DNA of 64,000 bases from Diaphorobacter aerolatus (GCF_014489535.1 NZ_CP060783.1:2046001-2110000), one strand, 5' to 3'. Positions 37,050-48,150 are shown, counted from the first letter of the stretch. The notes: generated by a model from the letters alone, not told the origin. A program made the numbers and translations.

Positions 37050-37825
37050 ATGTTCAGTCTGCGTTTGTTTCCGGTTTCCCGACTCTTGATTGCCACATGT
37101 GCGCTCGGCGGTTTGTTGATGGCGTCCACCGTACGGGCGGGTGGGTTGGAGGTCTCGCCCACCACGCTGCAGATCACCTCGCAGCAGTCCGCCGACGGCA
37201 TCACCCTCAGCAACGTCGGCGCGACCGCTTTGCATGCTCAAGTGCGCGTGTTTGCGTGGTCGCAGCAGGACAATGAAGATCTGCTCACGCCAAGCAACGC
37301 GCTGATCGTCAGCCCTCCGATGCTGCAGATCGCTCCGGGAAGCAGCCAGTTGCTGCGCGTGATCCGCAGCTCGGGCGCGCCAGCGCCCGGCACCGAGCAG
37401 ACCTACCGTCTGATCATCGATGAAATTCCTGCCACGGTGACTCCGACTGATGCGGCTGGCAGCGCTCCGCCCAAGGGGCTTTCGAATTCGCTGAATTTCT
37501 ACATGCGTTATTCCCTGCCGGTATTTCTCGGCGACACCAACGATGCGCCCAAGACGCAGCTCACATGGCGCGTCGACAAGGCCCCCAGGGAATGGACGCT
37601 CACCGTGACCAACAATGGGCCTACCGCGCACAGGTGGCCGATCTCCAGGCCGTGAGAGCAGATGACAGCAAGCAAGTGCTGATGCCCGGCATGCTGGGTT
37701 ATGTGTTGTCCGGACAGACACGCCGCTGGAGCTTTCCCGCGCCCGCCAATGCAGCAGGCCTGGGACGTTTCGAAGCCATGATCAATCGCGACGTGCAGCC
37801 GCTCGATGTTGTCTCGACACCCTGA
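37050..37825 (+). CDS. Fimbrial periplasmic chaperone, PapD/CsuC-like (one frameshift)
   Basis: This is a periplasmic pilus chaperone, about 258 aa when repaired. After the signal peptide (ending STVRAGG) come the first Ig-like domain (LEVSPTTLQITSQQSADGITLSNVG) and LLRVIRSSGAPAPGTEQTYRLIIDEIP, the conserved chaperone strand. As sequenced the frame is lost at GGG 37617-37619. Adding one G restores NNGAYRAQVADLQAVRADDSKQVLMPGMLGYVLSGQTRRW through to a TGA at 37823-37825. It overlaps the usher start by 20 bp. Confidence 0.88.
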
Positions 37826-40249
37826 CACCAGATGGGTGCGATGGGCGGCATGCACTCTCCTGACGGCCAGCGTCACCTCGGCGCTGCAGGCTCAGACCGC
37901 CTCGCCCCTGCGTGCCTCTGATCTGCCTCCGATCACGGCGCCCGCCCCGCAAGCGCCGCTGGCGACAGAATCCCGCTGTATCTGTCTACCCATCTGAACA
38001 CGCGCGATCAAGGGATGACGCCCGCGCAATTGCGCAACGGCTCGGTCTGGATGCTGCGCGAGACGCTGACCGCCATGGGCGTCAAGCGCGAGGCCCTGCC
38101 CACAGGTTCGGGCAGCGACGCCGACTGGGTGCTGCTCAATGCCATCCCCGCTGCCGTCGTCGACTTCAACGCCGGGCGGCAGACGCTGGTGCTCACGCTG
38201 CCGTTCGAGGCGCTCAACTGGACCAGCACCGACATCAACACCGATCGGCGCACCACGCCCGTGCCGACCTCGTCGTCAGGCATGCTGGTGAACTACGACC
38301 TCTACGGCTGGGCCGGTGACCAGAGCCGCTCATTGAATGCCTCCACCGAGTTTCGTGCGTTTCGCGAGAATTCGGTGATCAGCAACACGATGCTGTCACG
38401 ATATCAGGACCACTCGAACCCGTCAGGTTCGGCGATGGCGCCGTCGAGCTTCAGGAACGTGCGCCTGGACACCACCTACAGCCGCTCCTGGCAGGACGAT
38501 CTGTTGACGCTGCGCATCGGTGACACGCTGACCGGCGCGCTGCCGTGGAGCCGCGCGACGCGCATCGGCGGCATTCAGCTCGCGCGCAACTTTGGCTTGC
38601 AGCCTTATGCATCGACCGCGCCGCTTCCCGCGCTCATGGGCACGAGCGCCATGCCGTCCGACGTGGCGCTGTACATCAACGGTCTCCAGCAATACCAGGG
38701 CAAGGTTCCGGCAGGTCCGTTTTCGCTGAACGCCATTCCGGGCATGACCGGCAGCGGCAACGCCCAGGTGGTTCTCACCGACGCGCTGGGCCGGGCCACC
38801 ACGCTGCAGTTCAGTTTCTATCAAGCCAATCAGTTGCTCAAAAAGGGACTGAGCGACTGGTCCGCAGAATTGGGCTGGGTTCGCAAGGACTACGGCAATT
38901 CATCGTTCAACTATGGCTCCGATCCCATGACCAGCGGTACCTGGCGCTATGGCGTGACGGACGGTCTCACGCTGCAAAGCCATGCGGAAGTCACTCCCAA
39001 GCTGGTCAATGCCGGTGGCGGAGCTTCATGGCTGGTTGGCGACCTTGGCGTGATCAGCGCCGCCGCAGCGGGCAGCCGCCTTGAGGGGCAAAGCGGATCG
39101 CTCGCAAGGCTTGACTACAACTGGAGCAACCAGCGCTTCAACGTCAATGTCTCGGGCACGCGCGCGAGCGAACAGTATCGTGATGCGGCATCGCTTTATG
39201 AGGACACTCGCCTCGCGAGTTCGGGCAACGCCTTTGTGGGCTACAGCCACCCCAGCTGGGGCAGCCTGAATCTGGGCATGGTTTATCTGCGCAACCACGG
39301 TGACACGGAGGCGCAGCGCTACGCAACGGGAAGCTGGAGCCGCTCGATGGGCTCGCGCGCCTACGTGAGCGTGAACCTCAACCACAACCTCGATGACAGC
39401 AAGAAAAGCAACGTACAGCTTTTGTTCAACTGGTATCTGGACGGACGTTTGAACCTGGGCAGCACGCTTTCGCACCAGGACGGCAAGACGCAGTTGGCTG
39501 CGACCGCACATCAGCGCGCACCCAGCGAAGGCGGCTGGGGCTGGCGAACCGGCGCACAGGCGGGCAACGGCGGCTCCGGTTTCGCCCAGGTGGACTACGT
39601 GGGCCGCAGCTTCGAAGCGAATGCTGCGGTATCTCGCACCAGCGGCAACACATCGGGTGCGCTCGGCGCCTCGGGCGCGCTGGTCCTGATGGATGGTCAT
39701 ACCTTCGCCAGCCGCAGGATCTTCGATGGCTTCGCCGTGGTCAGCACCAATGGTGTGCCCGGGGTTCCGGTCAAACGGGAGAACATCGTCGTCGGAGAAA
39801 CCAACGACAAGGGTGTGATGCTGGTGCCTCAGCTCGGCGCGTATCGCGACAACAAGATTTCGATTGACGCCATGAGCCTGCCCGCCCGGATGCGCGTGCC
39901 CGACGTGAATCGAATGGTGGCACCGACCGACCGATCCGGCGTGCTGGTCAAGTTCGATCTGAGCATCGCGCGCTCGGCGACCGTGGTGCTGCACGGCAGC
40001 GACCGTCGGCCTCTACCGATCGGCAGCATCGTCATCGCCACCAATGCGCAGTCGAAATCGACGGACAATGCAGACAGACAGAACAGTGTCGTCGGTTACG
40101 ACGGCGCAACCTTCTTTGATGCGCTGCAGGAGCGTAACCGCTTGACGGCCTATCTGCCCAACGGCTCCAGTTGCACGGCAAATCTGGATTGGCCCGGGGC
40201 CAAACCCACGGAAGTGCCGACCATCGGGCCGCTCGTGTGCCGACCATGA
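37806..40249 (+). CDS. Outer-membrane fimbrial usher, FimD/CsuD-like (one frameshift near the 5' end)
   Basis: This is an outer-membrane usher of about 814 aa when repaired, which threads and polymerises pilus subunits. The signal peptide MLSRHPDTRWVRWAACTLL leads into an N-terminal domain (PLYLSTHLNTRDQGMTPAQLRNGSVWMLRETL). A long beta-barrel follows with DTTYSRSWQDDLLTLRIGD, the plug segment (YINGLQQYQGKVPAGPFSLNAIPG) and the C-terminal domains (VPGVPVKRENIVVGETNDKGVMLVPQL). The frame breaks at AA 37969-37970; one added A gives TEIPLYLSTHL. This is the only break site in an A run rather than a G/C run. Confidence 0.88.
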
Positions 40250-40260
40250 GAGATGAATCC

Positions 40261-41282
40261 ATGCCACGAATGATTTTCAACAACCCCCTCTGCAAGGCGC
40301 TGTCGGCAACGCTGCTGGGTCTACTGAGTACGCTGTTCGTTGCGGGGTCTGCCACGGCCGCCGTGAAATGCACCGCCGATGCGGGCGACCTGTCGTTCGG
40401 ATCGATCATTCCATGGCAAGGGGAGCGAGCATCAACGGCAGCATTGCGGTGAAGTGCTCAAGCGAGTGGACGGATTTTTGGTCAAACAGGAATGTGGCGG
40501 TCTGCCTTTCCATCGGCACCGGATCGGCGAGTGCCAGTTGGGAGCCGCGGCAGATGGCGCTCAATGGCACGCGCGGCGCCGCGTCCCTGAACTTCCAGAT
40601 CCTCAACTCAGACAACGTGTTCTTCGGCTCGGCCTACAAGCCACGACCCGTGGTCATCAGCAGTCTACAGGTGCCCGGGCGCGGAGGTACCAGCCAGACG
40701 GTGACCATTCCGATGCGCGGCCTCATTTCTTCGACTCAAATGCCGGCCACCATGGCACCGGGCACTTATCGAAGCAGCTTTGGCGGGAGCAATACCTTGC
40801 TCGCGGTGTCGAGTCCCACCATCGGGACCCCGGCGGATTGCTCCACGACAACGAACGTGGACGCGACATTTCCATTCGAGGTCTCCGCCGAGGTGCCGAA
40901 CTTCTGCGCGATCTCCACCGTCAGCGACATGCAGTTCGCAGATGTCGCGGGTATTGGCGACACCTCGCGCAACGCCGTGGCCAACATCGCCGTGCAGTGC
41001 ACCTACACGACGCCGTACAAGATCAATCTGACACCGTCCAATGCCAGCACCAACGGCCAGGGCCGGATGGCGCTTCAGTCGGGCGGGACGGACTCGGTTC
41101 CATATTCGCTGTTTCAGAACGCGGCACGCACCGTGGCCTGGGGCAACCAGAGCAGCAGCAACTATTCCGGCACCGGCAGCGGCCTGGTTCAGAACGTCCC
41201 GGTCTATGGCCTTGTGCCCGCGAATCTCGACGCGACACCAGGTAACTACCGCGACAGCGTGCAGGTGACCGTGACGTACTGA
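40261..41282 (+). CDS. Fimbrial tip adhesin with two SCPU domains, CsuE-like (one frameshift near the 5' end)
   Basis: This is a secreted two-domain pilin/adhesin, about 340 aa when repaired. The signal peptide [20 protein letters not shown] ends ATAAVKC. Domain 1 ([11 protein letters not shown] ... ADCSTTTN) and domain 2 ([17 protein letters not shown] ... [10 protein letters not shown]) are both spore-coat-U-like, the architecture of the Csu tip subunit. The frame breaks at GGGG 40420-40423; one added G gives [13 protein letters not shown]. The ATG at 40246, overlapping the usher stop, is an alternative start. Confidence 0.85.
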
Positions 41283-41315
41283 ACGGCCCTAGCGTTCGAC
41301 GCTCCGCCCGAACAC

Positions 41316-42365
41316 TCATTCAAATCGCTCACCCGCCCCAGATACCGCCACTGCCCGACCGGCAGATTGCCGAGCGCGACCTTGCCGATGCGGATGCGCT
41401 TCAGGCCCACGACCTTGAGGCCGACCTGTTCGCACATGCGGCGGATCTGGCGCTTCTTGCCTTCGACGAGCACGAAGCGCAATTGCTCGGGTTCTGCCAT
41501 TCGACCCTGGCGGGCTTGAGCTTCTGGCCGTCAAGCGACAGGCCGTGGTTGAGCAGCGCGAGCTTGTCCTCGGGAACACCGAGCGCACGTCCTTGTCACG
41601 GTCCTCGTAGATCACGCGCACCAAATATTCCTTGTCGACCGACGAATCCTCGCCGATGAGCTGGCGCGCGACGCGGCCATCCTGCGTGAGCACGAGCAGC
41701 CCGACCGAGTCGATATCGAGACGACCGCACGGCGCAATACCGCGCAGTTGCGTGGGCGTGAAACGATTGCGACTGGGATCGTCGCGCCAGTGGGTGCGCG
41801 GATTGATCAGCGCCACGGCGGGCGTGTGGCCATCTTCGGCCTGACCGCTCACATAACCCATGGGCTTGTGCAACAGGATGGTGACCTGCTGCTCCTGCCT
41901 ACCTTGGGCCTGCCGATCGACGTCGATGCGGTCCTCGGGGCCGACCTGCTGGCCCATCTCGGCCACCTGACCGTTCACGCGCACCCAGCCATTGGCAATC
42001 CAGTCGTCGGCCTCGCGGCGCGAGCACATGCCCTGATCGGCCATGCGCTTGTTCAGGCGCATCGTGTCGCCGGGTTCCTTGCGAATCACCGGCGGCGGCT
42101 GTCGCACGGCGGACGCTCCACTGGCCGGTGCGGTCCAGGTATTGCCGCGCGGCTTGGGTTCGTACGCGGGTTTGCCGCCGACACTCGATGGCTTGGCACG
42201 CGCGGCGCTGCCCGCAGGCGGCGTCGGCGCGGGCGCATCCTTGGCTGCGGGAGATCGCTTGAGTGCCAGCCGGGGACGCTCAGACGAAGGAGCAGCGCCG
42301 CGCCTGGCGTCCGCTGCCGGTGTGGACGGCGATGAGGATGTTGGTGATGATGGCTTTTCGGGCAT
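41316..42365 (-). CDS. 23S rRNA pseudouridine synthase, RluB/RluE/RluF (RsuA) family (three frameshifts)
   Basis: This is a pseudouridine synthase, about 350 aa when repaired. A disordered Ala/Pro/Ser-rich N-terminus (~115 aa) is followed by an S4 RNA-binding domain ([31 protein letters not shown]) and the catalytic domain with Asp in [17 protein letters not shown]. The RsuA signature [25 protein letters not shown] sits near the C-terminus. Breaks at GGG 41572-41574, GGG 41489-41491 and CCC 41332-41334 are each repaired by one base, giving [32 protein letters not shown] and the end WRYLGRGERFE. The target uridine is not assignable. Confidence 0.88.
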   Translation of the reverse strand: MPEKPSSPTSSSPSTPAADARRGAAPSSERPRLALKRSPAAKDAPAPTPPAGSAARAKPSSVGGKPAYEPKPRGNTWTAPASGASAVRQPPPVIRKEPGDTMRLNKRMADQGMCSRREADDWIANGWVRVNGQVAEMGQQVGPEDRIDVDRQAQGRQEQQVTILLHKPMGYVSGQAEDGHTPAVALINPRTHWRDDPSRNRFTPTQLRGIAPCGRLDIDSVGLLVLTQDGRVARQLIGEDSSVDKEYLVRVIYEDRDKDVRSVFPRTSSRCSTTACRLTARSSSPPGSNGRTRAIALRARRRQEAPDPPHVRTGRPQGRGPEAHPHRQGRARQSAGRAVAVSGAGERFE

Positions 42366-42425
42366 GGTGCGTATTGTCGCAAGCCTCGGCCCGGCCGCCG
42401 ACAAACGGGACTTGCGCGTTGGTGT

Positions 42426-43247
42426 TCAGGCGATCTGGATGGAAGTGCCTGAGGTATCGACCCCGTCGTCGCCCAGAACCGCCGACTGCGCGCCGCGCTT
42501 GGTGCGCCGACCACCGACGCCGCTTGCCGCAGGGTCCTGCGTGAACATGCCGGTGCGCAGCGCCTGCAAATCGAGCACGCGCACGCCGCCATATTCGACG
42601 CTGATCGCGCGCTGCTCCTCGAGCACCGCCAGCGCCTCGTTCACGCGCTGGCGCGACAGGCCCACGATATAGGCCAGCTCCTGCTGCGTGATGCGCAGAA
42701 TCTCGCCGACGGCCGGATACAGCACCGGATTGAACAGGGCCGCCAAGCTGCGCGCCACGCGCACGTCGGGATTGCCCATGCGGTCGATCTCGCGCGCGGC
42801 GATGAACTGTCCAAGTCGCTCGTTGAGCTGGTTCATCACGAAGCGGTTGAAGCCAATCGAATGATCAAGCAGCCAATGGAAGGTGTCGATCGGCAACCCG
42901 GCCACCAGGCTTTTGCGCAGCGCCTGGATGTTGTAGCGATACGGTTCGCGCTTCATCGCCGTGCCCTCGCCAAACCAGCCGCCGGGCGGCACGCCGGTAA
43001 AGGTCATGGTGAGACCATCGGCATTGTCGGCACTCATCTTGAGCAGACCTTCGACCAGACCGAACCAGTAGGTCACGGGATGGCCGATGCGACAGACATA
43101 GTCGCCGCGCAGCGCATCGCCCACGAGCAGCGAGGCGATGGCGCGCTCGCGTTCATGCGAATTGAGAAGGCGCAGCCACGGGATTCCATCGAGCTCCTGC
43201 GCGGATGGAAGGCGACGACGTTGATGCAACGAGAGTTCCTGACTCAT
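42426..43247 (-). CDS. Crp/Fnr family transcriptional regulator
   Basis: This is a 273-aa regulator with an N-terminal cyclic-nucleotide-binding-like domain (GDALRGDYVCRIGHPVTYWFGLVEGLLKMS ... GGWFGEGTAMK) and a C-terminal winged helix (ITQQELAYIVGLSRQRVNEALAVLEEQRAI). It has only one cysteine in the sensor domain, so it is not an Fe-S FNR. The cNMP pocket residues are not clearly conserved, so its ligand is unknown. The start MSQELSLHQRRR is the first plausible ATG. About 35 Gly/Thr/Arg-rich residues extend past the DNA-binding domain. Confidence 0.9.
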   Translation of the reverse strand: MSQELSLHQRRRLPSAQELDGIPWLRLLNSHERERAIASLLVGDALRGDYVCRIGHPVTYWFGLVEGLLKMSADNADGLTMTFTGVPPGGWFGEGTAMKREPYRYNIQALRKSLVAGLPIDTFHWLLDHSIGFNRFVMNQLNERLGQFIAAREIDRMGNPDVRVARSLAALFNPVLYPAVGEILRITQQELAYIVGLSRQRVNEALAVLEEQRAISVEYGGVRVLDLQALRTGMFTQDPAASGVGGRRTKRGAQSAVLGDDGVDTSGTSIQIA

Positions 43248-43348
43248 AGCGCGAGAGCATCGCTCAGGATGACCGCTTGTAGGAAGGAGGGATAACCCGA
43301 TCGCGTTGCAAGCGTGCCGCGCCCGCACTCGCACCCACGCTCATCAAC

Positions 43349-44116
43349 TCACGGCAGCGCGTACCGGTATCCGCGAAACGCCCAGATGGTGCGCGCGTTC
43401 TCGATGCGCTCAAGCACCAGGCCCGGCCCTGCGGATTCACCTTCATGCAACACCTGCCCGTTGACGATCACCATGCGGTACTTGGGATTGGACGAGTAGG
43501 TGATGCCTGCGAGTTGCAGGCTGGGCAATTGCTCGCGCACGGCGGCGGGCAGATTGGCCACGGTGTATATCGGCGCCGCTGGTGCGCCCGACTGCGCGGG
43601 CGCTGCCGGTGCGGACGCTGGAGCCGACGCGGGCACGGCAGGGGGCGCCGAGGCTGGTGTGGACCGGGCTTCGCGCTTCGCAGCGGCCGGTGCCGACGCG
43701 GCAGGTTTCGGCGCGGCGGGTGGCGGGGGAGGTGGCGTCACATCGATTTCGAGCGGAGCCGGGGCCTCGGCGACTGCCGCCGCCGCAGGCTTGGGCGCGG
43801 GTTCCGGCGCAGCTTCGGCGGCGGCGGACGAAGCCACTGGCGCTGCAGGTGCGGGCGCGGTTGGTTGCGCCACGATCACGGGGGTTCGCACATCCGGGTT
43901 GCGCGGCGCAAACTGCAGCCACGCCAGCGCCAATGCGGCCGCAGCGGCCAGTCCGGCAATCAGCCATGCGCCGCGCGGGCCACCGCCGCTGTGATTGTTG
44001 CGAGCGGGCGTCTTGCCCGAGGGGGCCGTGGACACCACCGGCGTGTGCAGACCGGGCACGTTACCCCTGCCGCGTTCTGCTTGGGCGCGCCTAAGCGCAT
44101 CGAGGATATAGGACAT
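43349..44116 (-). CDS. gspB: GspB-like general secretion pathway protein B
   Basis: This is a 255-aa inner-membrane protein. The N-terminal signature MSYILDALRRAQAERGRGNVPGLH is followed by a single transmembrane helix (AWLIAGLAAAAALALAWLQF), a ~110-aa Ala/Pro periplasmic linker and a small C-terminal domain (LPSLQLAGITYSSNPKYRMVIVNGQVLHEGES ... WAFRGYRYALP). In type II secretion, GspA and GspB (ExeA/ExeB) help place the secretin through peptidoglycan. It begins 7 bp after gspA; no other gsp genes are in the window. Confidence 0.88.
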   Translation of the reverse strand: MSYILDALRRAQAERGRGNVPGLHTPVVSTAPSGKTPARNNHSGGGPRGAWLIAGLAAAAALALAWLQFAPRNPDVRTPVIVAQPTAPAPAAPVASSAAAEAAPEPAPKPAAAAVAEAPAPLEIDVTPPPPPPAAPKPAASAPAAAKREARSTPASAPPAVPASAPASAPAAPAQSGAPAAPIYTVANLPAAVREQLPSLQLAGITYSSNPKYRMVIVNGQVLHEGESAGPGLVLERIENARTIWAFRGYRYALP

Positions 44117-44123
44117 GGGTAAC

Positions 44124-45920
44124 TCAAGCTCCAGTACGCAGACGCGGTTCCGCCACTCCGGCGGCGCGATTCAACAACATCAGGGTCAGCGGGCCGGCCT
44201 GGCCATCGGGCGTGATGCCCTGCGCCAGTTGGAATTGCCGGATGCGCTCGCGCCGCACCGCCGTCGGTCTGCCCGACGTGGGCTTGGCCTTGGCGCCCGG
44301 CCAGTTCGACAACTGCTCGTCGAGCCACTCCTGTGCCTCGGGCTGGGTGGCGGGGTCGGCACCTTCGGCGAGCACCTTGGGCGCGCGCCACAGCGTCGTG
44401 ATTTCACCATGCCACAGCGATGCCAGTTCGCTCACCGGAATCATCGTCTGCGAGCCGTTGGCGCCCTCTAGCCACGCGTCCTCTTCATTGAGCGCCACGA
44501 GCACCGCGTTCACCCTGGTGGCTTGGCCGTTGCGGTTGTTCGAGACCAGCGTGAGCAGCACCGGCCGGTTGAGCTGGCGCACGAGCGCGAGACCGGCCTT
44601 GCGATTGCGATAACACTGCACGCCGCCGCGCGCGAGCGCGGGACAGGGATCGGCGCTCTTGCCGTGAGCTTGAGGTTCCAGTGGGACGCCAGCACCTTCC
44701 ATGCGGCAAAACCGTCGTCGCCGGTCTGCGCGCCAGAAACTGGTCAAGACTCATCTGCGAGGCTGCGGGCGAAACAGCCGCCGATGAGGCGCTGTCCGAA
44801 GCGGTCTCGGCGGCCACGGGCTGAGACGCAACGGAAGAAGCCTCCGCAATCGCAGCGGAAGCCGCGACCACGGGCTCACTCGCAACGCTTGCAGGCGCGG
44901 CAGCAGCCGCAGCGCCCGATGGCAACCCGGATGCCGAAGACTTCGCCGCCGCAGCGCTGTCACGCGCGGGCTCTCCACGCAAGGCCCAGCCCGCGCCTCC
45001 TGCCACCAGCGCGAGCGCCAGCGCGCTCACGGGCCACCACATGCGGCTCGACGAAGTGGCGCGTTGGTCCGCATTTGCATGCGTGGCCGCCCTGCTCTTT
45101 TTTGCGTCGAAGACCTCTCGCGCGGCCTGTTTGACGACTGCCTCGGAGACCTCGCGCGAGCCCGCCGAATATGCGCCAAGCAGCGACCGATCACACAGCA
45201 GATTGATGCGCCTTGGCACGCCGCCCGTCAGCGCATGCACGCGTTGCAAGGCCTTGGAGCCGAAGGGCGACGGGCCCTTCAAACCCGCAACGCTCAGGCG
45301 GTGCGCGACATACTGGCGCGTCTCATCAAGGCTCAGCGCATCAAGGTGATAACGCGCAATCACGCGCTGCGCGAGTTGCTCCATCGACGGCTCGGCCACC
45401 ATGGCGCGCAGCTCGGGCTGGCCGATCAGGATGATCTGCAGGAGTTTGCGCTCGCTGGTTTCGAGGTTGGTCAACAGACGCAGTTGTTCGAGCACGTCGG
45501 GCGCGAGATTCTGCGCCTCGTCGATGATCAGCACGTTGTTGCGACCGCGTGCATAGGAGTCGAGCAGGAACGCATTCAGCGGATCGATGCAGTCCTTGAC
45601 GGTCTCCGAGCCCGGCACCGCCGGAGCGTGCGCGACCCCGAATTCGTCGCAGATTGATCGCAACAGCTCCAGCACCGTGAGTTTGGGATTGAAGATGTAG
45701 GCCACGTTGCAGTGCGCCGGGATCTGCTCCAGAAAACAGCGGCAGACCGTGGTCTTGCCGGTACCGATTTCCCCGTCAGCAGCACGAAGCCGCCACCCGC
45801 GTCCAGCCCGTAGAGCAGGTGTGCGAGCGCTTCGCGATGGCGGTCGCTCATGAACAGGTAACGCGGATCCGGTGCGATGGAAAAAGGCTGGTGTTCCAGC
45901 CCGAAAAACGAGGCGTACAT
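44124..45920 (-). CDS. gspA: GspA/ExeA-like AAA ATPase with peptidoglycan-binding domain (three frameshifts)
   Basis: This is an inner-membrane ATPase, about 599 aa when repaired. The N-terminus MYASFFGLEHQPFSIAPDPRYLFMS is the ExeA signature. Walker A is GEIGTGKTT (only after repair), Walker B is VLIIDEAQNL, and GGVPRRINLLCDRSLLGAYS follows. A membrane helix (WWPVSALALALVAGGAGWAL) leads to an Ala/Ser linker. The periplasmic part ends with a peptidoglycan-binding fold (FQLAQGITPDGQAGPLTLMLLNRAAGV). Breaks lie at CCCC 45771-45774, near 44721-44726 and at CC 44662-44663, one base each. Confidence 0.87.
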
Positions 45921-46224
45921 GGTGTCGAGGATAACGCCTGAGTGAATCAACCCCGTGACGGCGCAAACGAGGCTGGCATGCGCGCGGGAATAAACAGATA
46001 AAAGCGTCCGAACATCATCGAAAACCCTTGAAAGCACCGGGATGTCCGGGTTTTGTCACCCACTTCACCACAGCAGGGTTAGACCCGTGAGGACTAACCC
46101 GCAAATTGTCAGCGCAAAGACATATAGGCGTCAAAGTTCTTTCTACCATCTGCAACATCTTGATGTACACGTCCGTTGCTTTTTGCAATGGGCTCATCGG
46201 TTCACCCACTGGATAGGTACAGGA
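45921..46224. other. Divergent intergenic region gspA / acyl-CoA ligase
   Basis: About 300 bp hold the promoters of gspA (left) and the acyl-CoA synthetase operon (right). The only structure I can support is the dyad listed at 46076-46100. No small gene is apparent. Confidence 0.45.
46076..46100. promoter_or_regulatory. Dyad, candidate operator upstream of the acyl-CoA ligase operon
   Basis: GGGTTAG and CTAACCC are perfect 7-bp inverted repeats separated by 11 bases, about 125 bp before the ligase start. The spacing of about 18 bp centre to centre suits a dimeric regulator. No regulator gene for the operon is adjacent. Confidence 0.4.
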
Positions 46225-48150
46225 ATGAAGACGACGTTCCCCCATTTGCTGCTGCGACACGCCGCCGAGAGACCGGATGCAGCAGCCTTGCGCGAGAAAG
46301 AGTATGGCATCTGGCAGACCTGGAGCTGGCGCAGGGCCGCGACCGAGGTACGCCAGATGGCCTGTGGCCTGCTCGCTCTGGGATTTGAACGAGGATTGAA
46401 TCTTGCGTTCGTGAGTGACAACCGGCCTCACGTCTATCTGGGCTTCGTTGCGGTGCAGAGCATTGGCGGTGTGCCGATTCCGTTGTATCAGGACGCCGTG
46501 GCTTCGGAAATGAACTTTGTGATGCGGGACGCCGAAATCGCCTTCGCGTTCGCAGAAAATCAGGAGCAGGTGGACAAGTTACTCGAGGTTCGCGAGACCG
46601 TTCCCTCGATTCGTCACATCATCTATGACGACCCGCGCGGCCTGCGTAAGTACGATGCTCCCGGACTCATCAGCACCGAAGACCTCATGAAACAAGGTGC
46701 GGAGTGGGATCGGGCGAACCCCGGCGCATGGGAAAGAATGGTGGAAAGTGTCGAGCCGCATGACGTCTCGGTCATTCTCTACACCTCGGGCACCACCGGC
46801 ACGCCCAAGGGCGTTTGCCAGACGCACAGCAGCTTCGCCGGCTCTGCCCAGGGCGCCATCGAAGTGGACAAGCTGAACCCGTCCGACAACGTGATCTCCT
46901 ATTTGCCGCCAGCGTGGGTCGGTGACCATCTTTTCTCGTTCGCGCAATGGCTGTCGGCAGGGTTCACGATCAACTGCCCCGAATCGGCGAGCACGGTCAA
47001 CATCGATCTGCGGGAAGTCGGGCCTACTTACTACTTTGCGCCTCCACGTATTTTTGAAGGCATGCTCACCTCGGTGTCGATCCGCATGGAAGATGCCGCA
47101 AAGCCCAAGCGCTGGCTGTTCGAGAAATGCATGGATCTGGCGCGCCGCGTCGGCTCCGACATTCTCGACGGCAAGTCAGTGAGCGCTATGGATCGCTTCA
47201 AGTACAAGCTCGGAGATGTCTTCATCTACGGCCCGCTGCGCAACGTGATGGGCCTGTCGCGCATTCGGGTGGCGTACACCGCCGGCGCGGCGATTGGCCC
47301 GGACCTGTTCCGCTTCTTTCGCTCCATCGGCATCAACCTCAAGCAGCTCTACGGTCAGACCGAAACCTGCGCCTACGTCTGCATCCAGCGCGACCGTGCG
47401 GTCAAGCTCAACAGCGTGGGCCGCGCGGCGCCCGGCATTGAACTCAAGATCGCGGACAACGGCGAGGTGCTGGTCAAGGGCGTTTCGGTGCTCAAGGAAT
47501 ACTACAAGCGTCCCGACGCGACTGCCGAGGTGATCGACGCCAACGGCTACTTCCATACGGGCGACGCGGGTGTGCTCGATGCCGATGGCGACCTGCGCAT
47601 CATCGATCGCGCGAAGGACGTCGGCAAGATGAACAGCGGCGCGATGTTTGCGCCCAACTACATCGAGAACAAGCTCAAGTTCTTCCCGCACATCAAGGAA
47701 GCCGTGTGCTTTGGCAACCAGCGTGACAAGGTCTGCGCGTTCATCAATATCGACTACGAGGCAGTAGGCAACTGGGCCGAACGCCAGAACCTGCCCTACG
47801 GTGGCTATGTGGACCTCGCCACCAAGCAGATGGTCATTGCCTTGATCGGCGATTGCATTGCGCAGGTCAACAAGGATCTGGCCGCCGAGCCCGGAATGGC
47901 CGACACGCAGGTGGCGCGTTTCCTCGTGCTGCACAAGGAACTCGACCCGGACGACGATGAACTGACGCGCACCCGCAAGGTGCGACGCAACTTCATCGCG
48001 GACAAATATGGTGTGCTCGTCGATGCGCTTTATGGCGGCAAAACCGAGCAATTCATTGAAACCCAGGTGAAGTTCGAGGACGGTCGCAAGGGCAGCGTGA
48101 GTGCCACGCTGGCGATTGCCGACGCCAAACGCCACCCAGCGGTCGCCTGA
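46225..48150 (+). CDS. AMP-dependent acyl-CoA synthetase (long-chain/aromatic acid CoA ligase family)
   Basis: This is an ANL-superfamily ligase, 641 aa, which activates a carboxylic acid to its CoA ester with ATP. The P-loop YTSGTTGTPKG is near residue 190, LYGQTETCAYVC is motif A5, and GYFHTGDAGVLDADGDLRIIDRAKD is the A7/A8 hinge. The final catalytic-lysine segment is replaced by a long family-typical C-terminus (TRTRKVRRNFIADKYG). The start MKTTFPHLLLRHAAERPDA has AGGA close upstream. It heads the livGHMJF-like operon, so it probably activates the acid imported by that transporter. Confidence 0.93.
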   Translation: MKTTFPHLLLRHAAERPDAAALREKEYGIWQTWSWRRAATEVRQMACGLLALGFERGLNLAFVSDNRPHVYLGFVAVQSIGGVPIPLYQDAVASEMNFVMRDAEIAFAFAENQEQVDKLLEVRETVPSIRHIIYDDPRGLRKYDAPGLISTEDLMKQGAEWDRANPGAWERMVESVEPHDVSVILYTSGTTGTPKGVCQTHSSFAGSAQGAIEVDKLNPSDNVISYLPPAWVGDHLFSFAQWLSAGFTINCPESASTVNIDLREVGPTYYFAPPRIFEGMLTSVSIRMEDAAKPKRWLFEKCMDLARRVGSDILDGKSVSAMDRFKYKLGDVFIYGPLRNVMGLSRIRVAYTAGAAIGPDLFRFFRSIGINLKQLYGQTETCAYVCIQRDRAVKLNSVGRAAPGIELKIADNGEVLVKGVSVLKEYYKRPDATAEVIDANGYFHTGDAGVLDADGDLRIIDRAKDVGKMNSGAMFAPNYIENKLKFFPHIKEAVCFGNQRDKVCAFINIDYEAVGNWAERQNLPYGGYVDLATKQMVIALIGDCIAQVNKDLAAEPGMADTQVARFLVLHKELDPDDDELTRTRKVRRNFIADKYGVLVDALYGGKTEQFIETQVKFEDGRKGSVSATLAIADAKRHPAVA

